Positions 1-12,300 of a stretch of 64,000 bases of DNA are shown here, piece by piece. The DNA lies in NCBI GenBank assembly GCA_009746045.1, contig RPFO01000231.1:1872840-1936839 (forward strand), given 5' to 3'. The DNA comes from Mesostigma viride (lineage: Eukaryota > Streptophyta > Mesostigmatophyceae > Mesostigmatales > Mesostigmataceae). Under the pieces are notes generated by a model. It was not told the origin of the DNA, did no database searches, and worked only from the letters and a program-made list of their open reading frames with translations. The position numbers and the translations under genes are program-made. Within the stretch, counting starts at the first letter, position 1. The number at the start of each line of letters is the position of its first letter.

Positions 1-1
1 C

Positions 2-2178
2 TCTCCACCACCAACCAGCCCGCCACCCCCTCCCTCGCCACCACCAAGCAGCCCCCCACCCCCTCCCTCGCCACCACCAAGCAGCCCCCCATTCCCTCCC
101 TCGCCACCACCAAGCAGCCCGCCTCCCCCTCCCTCTCTAGCATCGAGCAGCCCACCACCGCCTTCATCCTCATCGCTGAGCAGCCCGCAACCCAGCCCTC
201 CTCCACCTCCCACTAGTCCACCACCCAGCCTTCCACCCTCACCCCCGAACAGCCCGCCACCTCTTTCTCCCCCGCCTCCCAAGAGCCTGCCACCCCCCTC
301 ACCATCTCCACCCACCACGAGTCCACCCCCACTGTTGTCTTCCCCGCCTCCAGCCAGCACGCCACCATCATCAACCCCAGCCATGACCGGGGCCGCGCCG
401 CCCCCCAGCGCTTGGTCCCCCCCCCCGCCACCCAGCGCTGACAGTGGCTCTGTCTGCTTCCCGGGGGATGCCCTCGTGCACGTGGTCATTCCTGAAGTCA
501 GCAGCGCATCCACTCCCTTGAGCCACCCATCAACCTCCTCCCCCTCGGGGTCCAGCGTATCGTCCAAGAACACTATGGCGTCATCAAAGTCACCACAAGC
601 ATCATCGCCAACGCCATCGTCATCGCCATCAACACCACTGCTATCGCCATTGCCATCGCCATCACCGCTACCATCACCGCAACTGGTGGTGGCCCAGAAG
701 CGCGTGTCGGAGCTGGCACAGGGCGACCAGGTGCTCGTGTGGGAGCCAGGGACCGGGCGCGCGCTCGTGGACACCCTGTACCTGTTCTCGCACCGGTGAG
801 CTCTCCTCGCATGGCTCTGATGCACTACTGTGTGTTTTTCTGGCATGCTGTTTTTCTGTAGGCGCGGTATCCTGCCCTCTAGCACATCCGCTGCGCCTCA
901 GTTGCTGCCTGGGATGCACATGTTTCCTCTTCTATAGTATCAAAACTAAACGTTATAATACTAGTTCCTGCTGTTTGAGTCATGAGAGACGATGAGAGTG
1001 CACGCTTTCTGAGCTCTCATTGCGTGGGGACACGGTACCTATTCTGGCTTTGCAAAGACTGTTAGAAAGCGACCAGATAGTTTTAGTCTATGTTTGCCTA
1101 CAGCCTGCTAATCTAAAACCTCCAACTTTTTGTGTGTGTGGAAAAGGCAAGTTGCTGCCATGCATCATCCTTCACACCGTCCAATTGCATGCTGGCTTCA
1201 GCTGTGCATGTATCCCCGGACGCAATGGCTGCAGTCGTGCGCTTCGCACCTCTAGTGCACTTTGCAGCGGTACTAATAATACTTTTTCTTTTTATGCAAT
1301 ATTTCAATGGCCTTAATCTTACTTAAAATGCGCTTATGGCCGCTGGCAGGTTTTGAAGCCGCATGGCAGTGTGGCAACCAATTTGTTTTTCTGCAATCTA
1401 AGATACTCTAGTATGCCAGTTGTAGTGGCCCTAGTTGCATTCCCCTTCTGGTTGATTCTAACACCTGTCAACCATGGGTGGGGATTGTCACTGTTCCCAT
1501 GCACGCAGGCACGCTGACGTCATCACGAGGATGAAGAAGGTCACCACCAGTTCCGGATCGTCCATCACACTGTCGCCCACCCACCTCATTTTCGTCACAC
1601 GGGGACCATCGCATAGGATCTGTTCCTCTGGCCATGACAACAGGCCTGAAGTTAACTCCTCGCTGCCATCCTCCGGCAAAGAACCTGTCACGCCTGATGA
1701 CAAGGTGATGCTCCCCCCGTCACGCGTGCCTGCCTCGCAAGTGAAACTGGGAGACACCCTCTGGGTCTTGCGGATGCCGACCTGCGTGGCGGGCGGCAGC
1801 TTCCCCACGCTGCAGGATGCATCATTCTCGGCAGAGACAGTTGTCACAATCGAAGACACCTCAGCAGCGGGGCTGTACAACTTCCACACGCTGTCGGGCC
1901 ACCCCCTTGTGGTGTCCAGCGTGGTGGTGTCGGATTTCACAGAAGAGAACCAGGGCGCCCTGGAGCGTTTCCTTCGCCTTGTAGGGCCCCGAGCTTTCCG
2001 GCTTCTCCATGGGCTGGGTGGTGACTGGTTGGTGAGCCGGGTGCAGGCATGGCTGCTGGCGTTGTTTGGTCCCCTCTTGGCCGCGGATCCGACTTTGTCA
2101 TCGGGTGACCTATCTCATTCTCTTGCGGGAATCCTTCGGGATGCCATCGTATGGGGCATGGGATCTGACACACCTTAG
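2..2178 (+). CDS. Extensin-like Pro-rich protein with C-terminal Hint (Hedgehog/intein) domain, 5' partial
   Basis: Two exons, 2-795 and 1509-2178, with donor GTGAGC and acceptor ending GCAG. The join restores one frame and gives 487 visible residues. The frame is open at the window edge, so the start lies to the left. The first ~150 residues are Ser-Pro-n repeats typical of algal hydroxyproline-rich wall glycoproteins. They lead into the Hint start motif VCFPGDALVHV, whose catalytic Cys is at 455-457. A Ser/Pro/Thr-rich stretch encoded by CATCGC-like repeats (about 570-690) is inserted before RVSELAQGDQVLVWE. After the intron come the Hint block B-like SPTHLIFV and the C-terminal beta-strand motif SGHPLVVSSVVVSDF. 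Hint domains self-cleave through thioester chemistry at the first Cys. Here they could release or lipid-modify the Pro-rich N-terminal part; that role is inference. The wall or extracellular location is also inferred from the Pro-rich part. Confidence 0.82.
796..1508 (+). other. Intron of the Hint-domain gene
   Basis: GT at 796-797 and AG at 1507-1508. The intron is AT-richer than its exons and contains no other recognisable feature. Codon phase is conserved across the junction: the CG before it and the G after it form an Arg codon, followed by HADVITR. Confidence 0.8.
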
Positions 2179-2383
2179 GCTGTCATATGGCACCTTAGGC
2201 AGTGTTTCAATAGATTTGCTTCGATCAGATAATTTGACACTCTTTTTGAGTTTTGTGCAGCAAATACAGAGTGTCAATATGGAATGATAACCAGGGGTGA
2301 CTTTTCTGCAACTGCCTCTCTAGTTTGGCGCTCTTATACCTCTCTGCATTTTGGCCGCACACAATGTTTGATCTGTCACTTGC

Positions 2384-2660
2384 ATAATTAATTAACTACA
2401 CGAGCTCCCGTTGGGCAGTCACGGAGCACCAGAGTGCTTTTAATCCCTGAGTGTGAACAGCGGGCAGGGGGGAGAGACCCCCCCCTTCCCTCATATTAAT
2501 AAATTAATTCCCTCATATTAATTACTTAATTCATTCCCTCATGTATGCCACAGGGTAAACAATCGATCGGACCCGTCGAAACGATCCGGCATCCCCTGTG
2601 GGTGCAAGAAAGCTTCGACATAGCAAAAGCATAGCGGGTGCAGTAGGGCTGCCCCATGGT
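2384..2660 (-). mobile_element. 5'-truncated LINE 3' end (same family as the 3412-5190 element)
   Basis: Read on the minus strand, this stretch parallels the 3' UTR of the element at 3412-5190. Shared features are a CACCCACAG...GCCGGATCG block, a CTGTGGCAT block, the GGGATTAAAAGCACT block, the hairpin with loop around CCCAACGGGAG, and a terminal TTAATTAATT tail at about 2384-2396. It has no coding capacity. The copy is interrupted by short TTAATTAATT/CCCTCATATT duplications at 2491-2540. Confidence 0.7.
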
Positions 2661-3411
2661 CCAGTGGTTCTGTGCATGAAATGTTAATTCAGCTGCTCGA
2701 TCATGGCCGACTCTGCAATTCCGTTAGATATAACCATGTTGGAATGCAGAGAACGTTTTCAGGAATAGTTGTCTTACTATAGTAAATGATTAAGCTGAAA
2801 TTCAGGAAAGCATACAGGATGATCGAGGTTACGCTGCCACACATGCAGTTGCCAAACCAAGGCAGGCAGCTTAGGCAACCAATCATAGCACAACAGGTCA
2901 TCCAGAGTGTGCAAAAATACTGGATGAAACGGGAGAGATGGCTGTCTAAATGCTTGCCCTGAGAACTAGTACAGTGCCAATCTACGTATAGGCAAACTGC
3001 CAACTCACCCTAAGCCGGCAGATAGTAATCAGTGTTAGGTCTACACTAGAAGCATCATCCAGTGTTGCTGGTGGGGAAAAATATGGGATTCTAAGATACG
3101 CCGCAAATGCGTTGCATGTGTGGGCATGTTATAGCCCGCAATTCGCAAACCATGTGCGCATGTCTTCAGTAGGGTTCCTATACTATGCACAGATAGGGAC
3201 AAGAACTGATAGCAGTTTATACCTTAGTTACTCAAGATCGAGGTTCTTGCGAACCAGCAAACCAGCTGTCTCTCACGAATACGTCACAATGCCAGATTCG
3301 CGCATGCCTCCTTGTGCACCTCCTTCCAGTGCTCCTTCTGGCATTCGCGCGAGCAGTACCCTGCCAGCCGGCACCCGCCACATCGCCGCAGGGACACCCC
3401 TTTCGCCCACA

Positions 3412-5190
3412 GCGAACTGACGACTCCCAAAGCAAAACGAGGGCTGGAAAAGGAGCTGGCACAGCTTCCCAGCGCCCAGCCCAACCCTCTCGCCCTCGCC
3501 ATTGTTCAGCCGACAGGCTTACCCGCCAAACCCTCGCCAAGCGCCTCGCCTGAGCCCAAGAAACCCTGCCACGATCGAAAATGGAGCGAGTTCCTCCCCG
3601 GCGACCGACGATTCTCCCTCACCGAGTGGCAAGAGTTGTCGCCGCAGGAATGCATTGAGGTTCTCCAGTTCCTCGAACAGGAGCGGAAGCTCTTCGTGCC
3701 CAGGAAGGGGGCGGCTATCGACTACAATGGAGACATGTCCTGGCTCTATGCTTTGAACGAAGTACAACAACGCCTGATTATCCTGACCAGCCAATTCCAG
3801 ATCCGCCTCGGCGACATCACCAGAACGCTCCGCACCCCAGCCCCCGCACAGCCGGCAGCGCCATCGGCTTCCTCCCTCGGCAAGGATGACATCCGCGCAG
3901 TGCTGGAGGAGCACGTGACCTGGCCGCTGGCCGAGCAGCTGACATCGCTGAACACCACGCTCAACACGGTCGAGGCCCGGGTCTCCAACGTGGAAACCAA
4001 GGTCGTCCACAAGCTACAACCCCAGTTCACGGCGCTACACACCACGGCGCAGGCTTCGGAAACGCATGCTGCACTTGTCTCTCGCCTTAACCAGGTGGAG
4101 GGCAAGTGTGGCGTGCTCCTGAAGAAGCTTGAGGCCATCACCGCCCACACCGAGGCCCTGGCCACACAGGTCCCCAAGATAGCGGAGCAGACGGCCACCA
4201 TTGCATCCCAGCCACCCCGGCAGGATGCTGGCGACCTCCCGCCGCTCTCCTACGCGGACCTGCTGCGGTCAGCGACCGCCTCCACCACCGACGCCATCGC
4301 CACAAAGCTCCAGGAGCTGGAGGACCACCGCCAGGCCCAGCAACGGGAGGTCACCGATCGCGCTCGCCGCGAGTGCCGAGTGGTGCTACGTCGCTTCCCC
4401 CAGAAGCCAGGTGAGACGTCAACCTCTCTTGCTGACGAGCTCAAGAACCAGCTTCTTACCCTCATGGGCCTGGTAGGTGAGGTAGAACTGCGTGGGTGCC
4501 ACCGCCTTCCCCACTCACGGGACAAGGCGGCCCCCCCACCAGTCCTACTCACCTTCCCCTCCCCTGAGGATAAGCAGCGGTTCCTCTCTCGTCGCAAGCG
4601 GTTGCACGACCTCACCTGGACGCTGGATGACGACCTCACCCCCGCTCAGCAACAGCAGCGACGCGACCTGTGGCCGGAATACCTCCGCCATAAGCAGGAC
4701 CCCCAGAAGCCCAAGGTGTACTGGAGGGGCGGGGACCTGATGATCAACCACAAGATGTGGACGCCCCCAGCGGGCTAGAATAGCAATAGCCCTAGCTTGT
4801 AACCATTGGCGTCACTGCCGCTAAGGCAGCCATGCCTAGCTGTGCCAACACACCTAGTCACGTGCCGCCAACGCACGGTACACAACCAGCCATAGCCTTA
4901 GCCTAGTCCTAGTACAGCCATGCTACGCCCTGGCTATGTTCAGATTACTTGCCCACGCTCCTTGCTATGATATGCTCACATGGGTCTTATTGCACCCACA
5001 GTTTGCCGGATCGTTAGCCTGTCCTTTTCGCTAGCCGCGCCCGATTGCAGCTGTGGCATGCCTTTGGCATGAAGGAGACTGGGGGTCTCTGCCCTTTCTC
5101 CTGTAGTGCACACACAGGGATTAAAAGCACTTCGGTGCTCCGTGACTCCCCAACGGGAGCACGAGTTTAATTAATTAATTAATTAATTAA
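3412..5190 (+). mobile_element. ORF1-only non-LTR retrotransposon with 11-bp target-site duplication
   Basis: The boundaries are defined by TTTCGCCCACA on both sides (3401-3411 and 5191-5201). Removing the element restores the contiguous minus-strand text of the MYND gene. The insert has one long ORF, about 410 bases of 3' UTR and a 3' hairpin (GTGCTCC...GGGAGCAC, 5130-5164). It ends in a (TTAA)n tail. There is no reverse transcriptase: the 3' UTR follows ORF1 directly, as in mammalian HAL1 elements, so it would have had to borrow its machinery. The 5' end lies inside the ORF, so this copy is probably 5'-truncated. Confidence 0.85.
3414..4778 (+). CDS. LINE ORF1-like protein, 5' truncated
   Basis: The frame is open from the element's 5' boundary to a TAG at 4776-4778 (454 residues). 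The apparent extra N-terminus upstream of 3412 is antisense MYND-gene sequence, not part of this protein. A Pro/Ala-rich head (SPSASPEPKK) precedes a long coiled-coil-like middle with repeated leucines and TLNTVEARVSNVETK. The C-terminal ~130 residues resemble the RNA-binding half of L1 ORF1 proteins: HRLPHSRDK, PPPVLLTF, RRKRL, then the signature LDDDLTPAQQQQRRDLWPEY and YWRGGDL. The same layout occurs in the ORFs at 34932-36322 and 39096-40514, clearly diverged in sequence, so this is a second family of the same type. The expected role is nucleic-acid chaperone in the retrotransposition particle. Confidence 0.8.
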   Translation, partial: ELTTPKAKRGLEKELAQLPSAQPNPLALAIVQPTGLPAKPSPSASPEPKKPCHDRKWSEFLPGDRRFSLTEWQELSPQECIEVLQFLEQERKLFVPRKGAAIDYNGDMSWLYALNEVQQRLIILTSQFQIRLGDITRTLRTPAPAQPAAPSASSLGKDDIRAVLEEHVTWPLAEQLTSLNTTLNTVEARVSNVETKVVHKLQPQFTALHTTAQASETHAALVSRLNQVEGKCGVLLKKLEAITAHTEALATQVPKIAEQTATIASQPPRQDAGDLPPLSYADLLRSATASTTDAIATKLQELEDHRQAQQREVTDRARRECRVVLRRFPQKPGETSTSLADELKNQLLTLMGLVGEVELRGCHRLPHSRDKAAPPPVLLTFPSPEDKQRFLSRRKRLHDLTWTLDDDLTPAQQQQRRDLWPEYLRHKQDPQKPKVYWRGGDLMINHKMWTPPAG

Positions 5191-6006
5191 TTTCGCCCAC
5201 AAAGCCAGCATTGCTTTACAGCCGCACAGCCCGCGTCTTCCCGACCACTGGCCAACAGCGGAGTTTCCTTTGCGCTTGGAATCCTGGAGCTCGCAGGCAC
5301 TGCTGCCTTGCATGCTAATATCTTGGCCGAAAATTCATCCCAGCTTAGGCACAGGTCACACCTATGGGGTCTTTCACCGCGGCCATCACCTGCTGCAGAT
5401 AAGGAATGTCCTGAGGTGAAAATGGCCGAAACGTCAGCATCCGCAGCTTTGCTGTCTGGTTGGCCTCCTGCAGCAGTACGTGCCCGCAGGTTTTCAGGCT
5501 CCAAGTTGGAACCTGTTCTATTGGGACCCTGCGGAGCAACCAGCGCAGCACAAACGTTTAAATGGGACGTACTCGGGCAGCCGGTCAGTATCCTCAGGGA
5601 CACCCTGTTGAAAGCATTTGCTGTGGCCATGTGGGCCAGTGCGTTGCCAGGTTGGTCACGCAGGCAGCATCTGATATCGTACTCCAGCGTGCATACCATG
5701 ATTTCTCGGAAGCGAGCCATCTCTTGGAAGCGAACATCTCACTCGATCTAACGTACTCGGGCAGGCCGTCAGCCACAGCGATGTGCTGGCATCATCACGC
5801 AGCAGATTGCCGGCAGCCTCCAGGTTGGCCAGGGATAGGTCATAGGTCGCAGTCGCTGTGACATGCTGCCCTCCATTGCAGCAACGCAGGGACCATGCGG
5901 CAAGGGGCCACCTTGATGTCCAGGTCAGCGAGCCTGATCAACCTCCTGGTGGGCATCCCTGTCTCAAGCAAGAAGCTGGAAGATGGCTGCCTGGAAATAC
6001 AAAGAT

Positions 6007-6357
6007 GATGACGATGACGATGATGGCGATGGCGATGGCGATGGCGATGGCGATGGCGATGGCGATGGCGATGGCGATGGCGATGGCGATGGCGATGGCG
6101 ATGGCGATGGCGATGGCGATGGCGATGGCGATGGCGATGGCGATGGCGATGGCGATGGCGATGGCGATGGCGATGGCGATGGCGATGGCGATGGCGATGG
6201 CGATGCTGATGGCGATGGGGATGCTGATGGCGATGGCAGTGGCTGTGGCGGTGGTGATGGCGGTGGTGATGGTGATGGTGATGGTGACGGTGATGGTGAT
6301 GGTGATGGTGATGGTGATGGTGATGGTGATGGTGATGGTGATGGTGATGATGATGGC
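6007..6357. repeat. (GATGGC)n grading into (GATGGT)n hexanucleotide array
   Basis: About 58 hexamer units inside the Sel1/MYND relic. The first ~34 are nearly perfect GATGGC. They are followed by a mixed zone (GATGCT, GATGGG, GCTGTG) and then GATGGT units. Long Asp-Gly, His-Arg and Met-Ala reading frames across it are artefacts of the six-base period. Confidence 0.95.
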
Positions 6358-8063
6358 AAGCTAGGAGCCCACCAATTATTGTTGAACCGTTCCCACCAAC
6401 AGCTTCACCATTGGAACAGCTGGCATCAGGTGCTGACCGCGTCGCCAGCATCTCTTGCTCTAGTGTCATCTCCACCAACTGGGCTGCCTCCAGCTCCAGG
6501 TCCATGAACGGGCGGCAATGCTGCAGTTGCAGCAGCACCGCCTTCCGATGCTCCTCTGCCAGCGCCACACTCGCCTCCTTCCCCTCAAGAAATTCCTCAA
6601 AGCTCATGTACAGCCTGGATCTGCTCCACCAGCTCCCCCTGCGACCACCCTCTGTCGCGCTGATTCTGCATAAGCCCACACACAGCCGCTTCTGTTTCGA
6701 ACGTCTCCGCCATATTGGCATCACCAAAGACCTCCTCGTTCTCGGCTTATTTCATGGACCTCAGGTGCCAGCAAGCGATTTCCGGCGCCTTCAATGCCTC
6801 TGCCCACGGCTGATGATAGGCAATCACCATCTTGAGTCGTGGATGTTTGTTTCTCACCACGTGGCCACATTGGCATGATTCCGTGGGACACCCCGCGCCA
6901 TCCATGAGTTCTTGGACCAGGTTAAGAGCACGCTCTCGTGTAGCCCGCCTGACACCTGCCCGCCGCTACCATGACATACACTCCTCGGCCGGACGACGAA
7001 GTTCCTCCAACAAGTCGGCCAGGTTCCAAACACCCCCCTAGCTCTGCCGCCGCACGCAACCGTCGCTTCGCCTCAACCAGGTCCTTGTCCAGGCCCAGAC
7101 CCCCCTTCTAGTAGTAGGTGACACCAAGAAGCCCCTGGCATGCTGCCAACATGGGGTCCACCAGCGTGAACCACTGGTATAGGGTTCTGGCCCGCACTGG
7201 ATGGATTGGCGCACCCAACCGATCTCCTTTGCCCACGCCCCTTACCCCACCCTTTGGCCAACTAGATACATGTGCGCAAGCTTTGCCATGACAGCGGCGC
7301 ACGCAGCCTCGGCCTCTTGTTCCAAGGCAACAAGTACACCCCGCACACGCCGGAAGCACTCAAATTCTGGCGACATTACCTCTTCCTGTTCCTCGTTCGT
7401 GTGTTTGTATCGCCTCCAGGTCAGCCTGGGAGAGCCTCCGCGGGTCAACCTTGCTGGCGCCCTGCGATGCCGATGCTTAGAAGCACGATTGCCACCCCGC
7501 AGAGTGCCAGGCTGACAACCTGTCCAGCCAGCCTGACCAGATTTCTTGCCATATGGCCCGTGCTCGGTTCTCATAGTCAGATCTAGCATGAGTCACTTGC
7601 TTGGAAACGACAGCACAAGTGTCCTTTAGGAGTTGCTCGACCAGGGAATGGGGTGCTACTTGCATCCCCTCCACAAGTACACCTTCCGCCTCTTGGCTGT
7701 GTTGGAGGGCAAGTAGGCACTGGCTAGCGTTTGTCAAGGCTGACCAGTGTTTGTCAAGGCTAATGCTTTGCCTGCACAAATCAAACGCCGCCGTGATGTT
7801 GTTGAGGTTCAGAAGACGTTTCGCTTAGCTCGTCAGCGTTTTCGCGCAATAGGCTATTCCTGTGGTAGCAGCGCATACTCATCTGCAGCATGTTCTTGTG
7901 ACAGAAATAGCAGGCGCGCCTTTTCCTCGCGGTATGTTGCTTCTGGACATGACAAAGAGCTTAAAAGTTTATTGGGGATGACTGGGACAAATAAGCCATT
8001 TAAGTTCGTAAATCCTTTATTCCACAAACGTACTAGCTGCTGACATCGGGAAAAAAGCGCCAC

Positions 8064-9345
8064 ACAATCGAGAGTACATGGACGTCAGAAAAAATAATGC
8101 AGCTCCATCCTCTCAGCAGCGCCGACAAAGCCTTCCATACTATGACTCGTAACCTACGAGTTTGCCATGAACGCCTGGAAAGTCCTAGGAAAAGAACGCT
8201 CAGTTGCTGCCAACTCGATCGCTCGCGTCAAGTGCTAGTCGATCTCATGACCAAGAAAGCGTACATAAACACGCTTGATTTTCAGCATGTTGTCATTACT
8301 ATGCTATTGCCATGAAATAGAGCACGCGTAACAGGATTGGCCTCGCCTTCCTCGCCACGTGCTGTACGTCCCTGATATCCTAACGTGTCTACCGATCGAG
8401 TTCTCTCCTGCAGCAGTTCCATGCAGTTGGTAACGCCGTCTACAGAAAAGATAAAGCAGAGGCGGGCCTTGCATAGCCGCTCGGCAATTTTTACAAGTCC
8501 ATGCTAAACCGGTTCCTCAGCTGCCGTGTTGATGCTTGAGCGTTTTTCTTTGCCACCGATCATGTCGATGTAAAATATGTACAGCGCATCATGAGCTATA
8601 ATTATAGCTATCATATTCATCAAGCCAGATCAAGCGCGAAACCTTGCGACCAATATGGCCGCCTCTGCCCGCCTCTTGTTAATACTGTCCTTGGCACTGT
8701 AACTGCTGCCGTGCCCTATGAATGTTTTTTATTGCACCGGACACCGGGAGTGGAGATCTAGTGGAGAGTGGTTAGTCGATCGACACAATTATTTGATGTT
8801 CGCACTTGGCACCTGCGGCCTGTATGCACCAGGATTTGTGTCATCCATCTTCTCGTCTCACGTGACACGTGTCTTCGCTGTTGTTGGTATCTATCTTCCC
8901 GCCATCTTCACTGGCTAATTCTGCCCTTCTGGAGTGACCGTTTGCTGAGTCGGCAATTGTCGTACGCTTTTCCGGTCGGTCGTGAAGCTCTCGTTCGTGG
9001 TTACTAGCCAGCCCAATTGAAGAAAGTAACTTCTATTCCACATCTGCTGAGATCCTGCGTGTTTAGGATCCTCGGCGCGAAATTCGACTGTGGGCTGTTT
9101 GCCGTCCCCGGACCCCGATCCTGGCATGACGACGAATATTTCAAAGGAGACGCCCACTTTCAACGGGAAGTTGATGCTCACGCTCACCATCGGCAGAAGC
9201 GAAAGCACGCTGAGGCAGCAGCCTTATCCACCAACCCAGTCTTTCATCCCATCATTCTGAATCATCTGCACATTATTCGTTTATCACGCATTCATTTGGT
9301 CACGCTGTGGTGACTTAAAGGCTGTCCAACAGGGGCTCACCCGAC
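8064..9345. other. Intergenic region with no recognised gene
   Basis: This lies between the Sel1/MYND relic (minus) and the coiled-coil gene (plus), so it could hold both promoters. Only short unconvincing ORFs are present. No tRNA, repeat array or element end was recognised. Confidence 0.5.
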
Positions 9346-12300
9346 ATGGAGACACTGAGGGCGTCCGCCCCCGGAGACGTGGATGGCAGCCCCATGCGGT
9401 TGCCGAGCCAGCAAGCAAAAATGCCTGTCATGCGCCTTCCATTCTCTCCCCTGCACAATGTGACCGACAGCCCGCCTTCCGGCGCAAAGAGCAAGTCGAA
9501 GACTCCCGCTGCCAGTTCCTCTGTACGCAATTCTGTCGACTTCAATGACGAGAACAGACTGCCCGTGCTTGTACAGGACCCCATTTCTCCAAAGGCCGCG
9601 AAGAGAACCAACAGCGGCATCCGCAAGTCCAGCAACACCTTGTTGCTGCAACAGAGTGTCAAGGTGAGTTCGCAATTCTGATGTGCCATTGCTGAGCAAA
9701 CTGCTGACTCATCGCTGAGCTGCACGCATATATCTCGTAGATCGCATTAATTTCCGCATTTGCGAAGCCACCCAAAGCACCTTGCGCCTTTCCACCTTGT
9801 TGAGAAGGATCGCGAACTTCCGCTTCATCACGCGTGAATGCGTACATTACTTTGCCTGCCTTCCATCGCGTGTCGGTTCGTGCATGCATCTTTTGCCTGC
9901 CTTCCAGAACTCCTTGTCAAACCTGGTAGCATCCGTGGACGGAGATAGCGGCGGCATGACCACTCTCAACGGCCTGGGCAAAGTCCTCTCCCATCGCCTC
10001 GTCACCTCCAAGGAAGGTATGTGGACGCTAACGCGCGTCCCCAACCGTGTACTCATTACAATTATATTGTCATGGTGAACCATTCCGCGGTCGCGGTGCT
10101 TTTTTCCGAATCCTGCACGGGGCATATTCCCCTTTGAGTGCGTTCGCCGTCCTCCATAACATTTTCAGCATATCATTTACAGCCGATATTAACTAATATC
10201 CCAGTACGGCAGGCTGTGCATCCCCAAGCTACAGCATTTCCCTTCATGGCCATCTTGGGTCGAAATATACCGGACTTTAAAATATCACTGGCAGTATCAC
10301 TGGCATTTGCAGGTAGCACTCAAACTACGTGCATTCTTGTTCACACTCGTGGCCTTGCGTGTCGTTTTATGAGCCAGATTTTAACTTGCCATGGACAATT
10401 AAACACTTGCACTACTTGATGACATATCCCCCCATGGGAGATAACGAGCAGTTTGACTTGATTCCTGGCTTAATGCTCTTTCCAGCTACCCCCCTGTACC
10501 TGGCCCATCTCTCCCTTCGCACATTCCTGCGAGCCCAACTGCTGGTACATTCTTTCTCTCTGCCGTGTTTCTGACCCATACCATCTCTGTCTCGCTCTTC
10601 AACTTTACTCTCAAAACTGACCTCGTCTACCTGGCCTATCACCCCCGTTTCTTGGCCAAGCCTACTTGTTGTAGGCCCCTTTACTAAGACCCTCTTCTAT
10701 GTCCATTTTGATATGCCCCTTATTCTTTCTCGTTGCCAACCGTCCCTTACCCACTTGCCCCCCCCCACCGCCCGTTCCCACGTGCTCCCCCCCTGTCCTT
10801 GCCCCACTTGTCCCCCTCTCCCCCACTCCCGCTTGCCCCTCTGAACCCCCAGCGCAACTGCTGGTGCAGCGGCTCGAGTGCGCCACCAGCCGGCTGAATG
10901 GCGAGGTGGTCGAGCTGCGCAAGAAGGAAGAGATGAGCGCGGCCGAGCTGCAGAGCCTGGGTTCGGCCACTAGCGGTGATGCGGACGTGGACCAGTTGGC
11001 GTCGCTGTCGGCGCAGGTGGAGGCGTACACGCGCGACATCGCCAGCAAGGACGCGCAGGTGGGTAACAGGGGTAAAGAAGGAAGAAAGAGCCTGTTTAGG
11101 AAGTAGAGAGGGGAGAAAGAGCCTGTTTAGGAGTTATAGAGGGTAGAGAGAGCCTGTTTAGGAAGAAGAGAGGGGGGGATCATGCATTGCTGGGGACAGT
11201 GCGATCAAGGACGCGCCGGTGGGCAGGAAGGGGTGCGTGGGATGGCAGATGGGGGTGTTTGTTGTTTTTTAGGGATTGGTACACCTGCAAGGGGCTTCAG
11301 GCTTACTGGGGATATTGCGAGCCGGACGCGCAGGTGGGTAAGTGGCACGTGGACGGGGAGGTAAGCCTAGTTGCTTATCCATAGGGAGGGACAGGTATAT
11401 CCATCGGTCACTAGCAAGGTCTCGCAGGTGAGAAGTGGGGGGAATGGGAAGAGCCTTTTCATCCCATAGGGGGCCCTCATACATGGCTGGTGACATTCCG
11501 AGCAAAGGACACCTTAGGGATGACAGGGATGACAGGGGGGAAGGGATACCCGAGTCATCCCCTGAACCACACGTGTGGAGCGGTTGCCTCGCGAATCGCT
11601 ACCATGGAACCCACTGGCCACTTAAGCTGCTGGGTGGTTGCCTTGTGAAGCTCTAGCATGGAACTCACAGGTCACTATACTGGTCGCTATCACTGTTGGG
11701 TGGTTGGCTTGTGAAGCTCTAGCATGGAACTCACAGGTCACTATACTGGTCACTATCACTGCTGGGTGGTTGCCTTGTGAAGCTCTAGCAGGCTCTGCTG
11801 CTGGCTAGTTTGTGTTGTGGGGGATACCATCCTGAAGGTTGCTCTCAAAGCAGCAGTCTTTTTGCCTGCAGCGCATCTCGTATACAACTATACCTGCGCT
11901 TGTATCTCAACATGTGGGATGCGAGAAACTTGTACTCGCATCCTCATGTGAGTGCATGGCAAGTCGCATATTCCAACAGGCAGGTCCCACCAGTATCCTC
12001 TCCCAAATCCCCTTTCCCCCACCCGCGCTCATCCAAGACTTAAATGCCTTTGATGGGTCACCCCCCCTCTCCGTCCCGTCCCACTCCCTCTCTCTCCCCT
12101 CCCGCCTCGACTCCCCCCCCCACCCACACCCACACCTTCAGATGGCGGCAATGCAGGCACAGATGCGTCGCCTGCAGGACCTTGTCTCCTTCATGGAGGT
12201 GGAGGTGGTCGCGCTGCAGGCGGCGTCTGACGGCCTGCGCCAAGAGAAGAGCGCGCACGAGGCGGCCGTGGGGCGTGCGGCAGAACTAGAGGAAGACCTG

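Larger units (their letters stand above)
3284..8063 (-). pseudogene. Decayed Sel1-repeat / MYND zinc-finger protein gene, split by a LINE
   Basis: On the minus strand a coherent but broken coding text runs from about 8063 to 5202 and resumes at 3411-3284. The 3' piece carries a clear MYND finger: CGGCRLAGYCSRECQ, then HWKEVHKEAC, then a TGA at 3284-3286. Upstream is a canonical Sel1-like repeat around 7050-7150: ACQGLLGVTYY, an in-frame TAG at 7108-7110, then KGGLGLDKDL...RLRAAAELG. Another stop (TAA) lies at 6747-6749, and several frame changes occur, for example near 6610. Sel1 plus MYND is a known domain pairing in green algae. Other readable pieces are FEEFLEGKEASVALAEEHRK (~6600) and LNLNNITAAFDLCRQSISLD (~7770). 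The stops and frameshifts inside conserved motifs argue for a dead gene rather than an intron-rich live one. Confidence 0.72.

Noticed and set aside
3312..4778. Single 488-codon ORF starting at 3312
   Set aside because: The start is a TTG and the first ~33 codons are antisense to the MYND finger, outside the TSD-defined LINE boundary at 3412.
5840..6727. His-rich 295-codon ORF
   Set aside because: Produced by the GATGGC hexamer array; only the flanking text belongs to the Sel1/MYND relic, and that is frameshifted.
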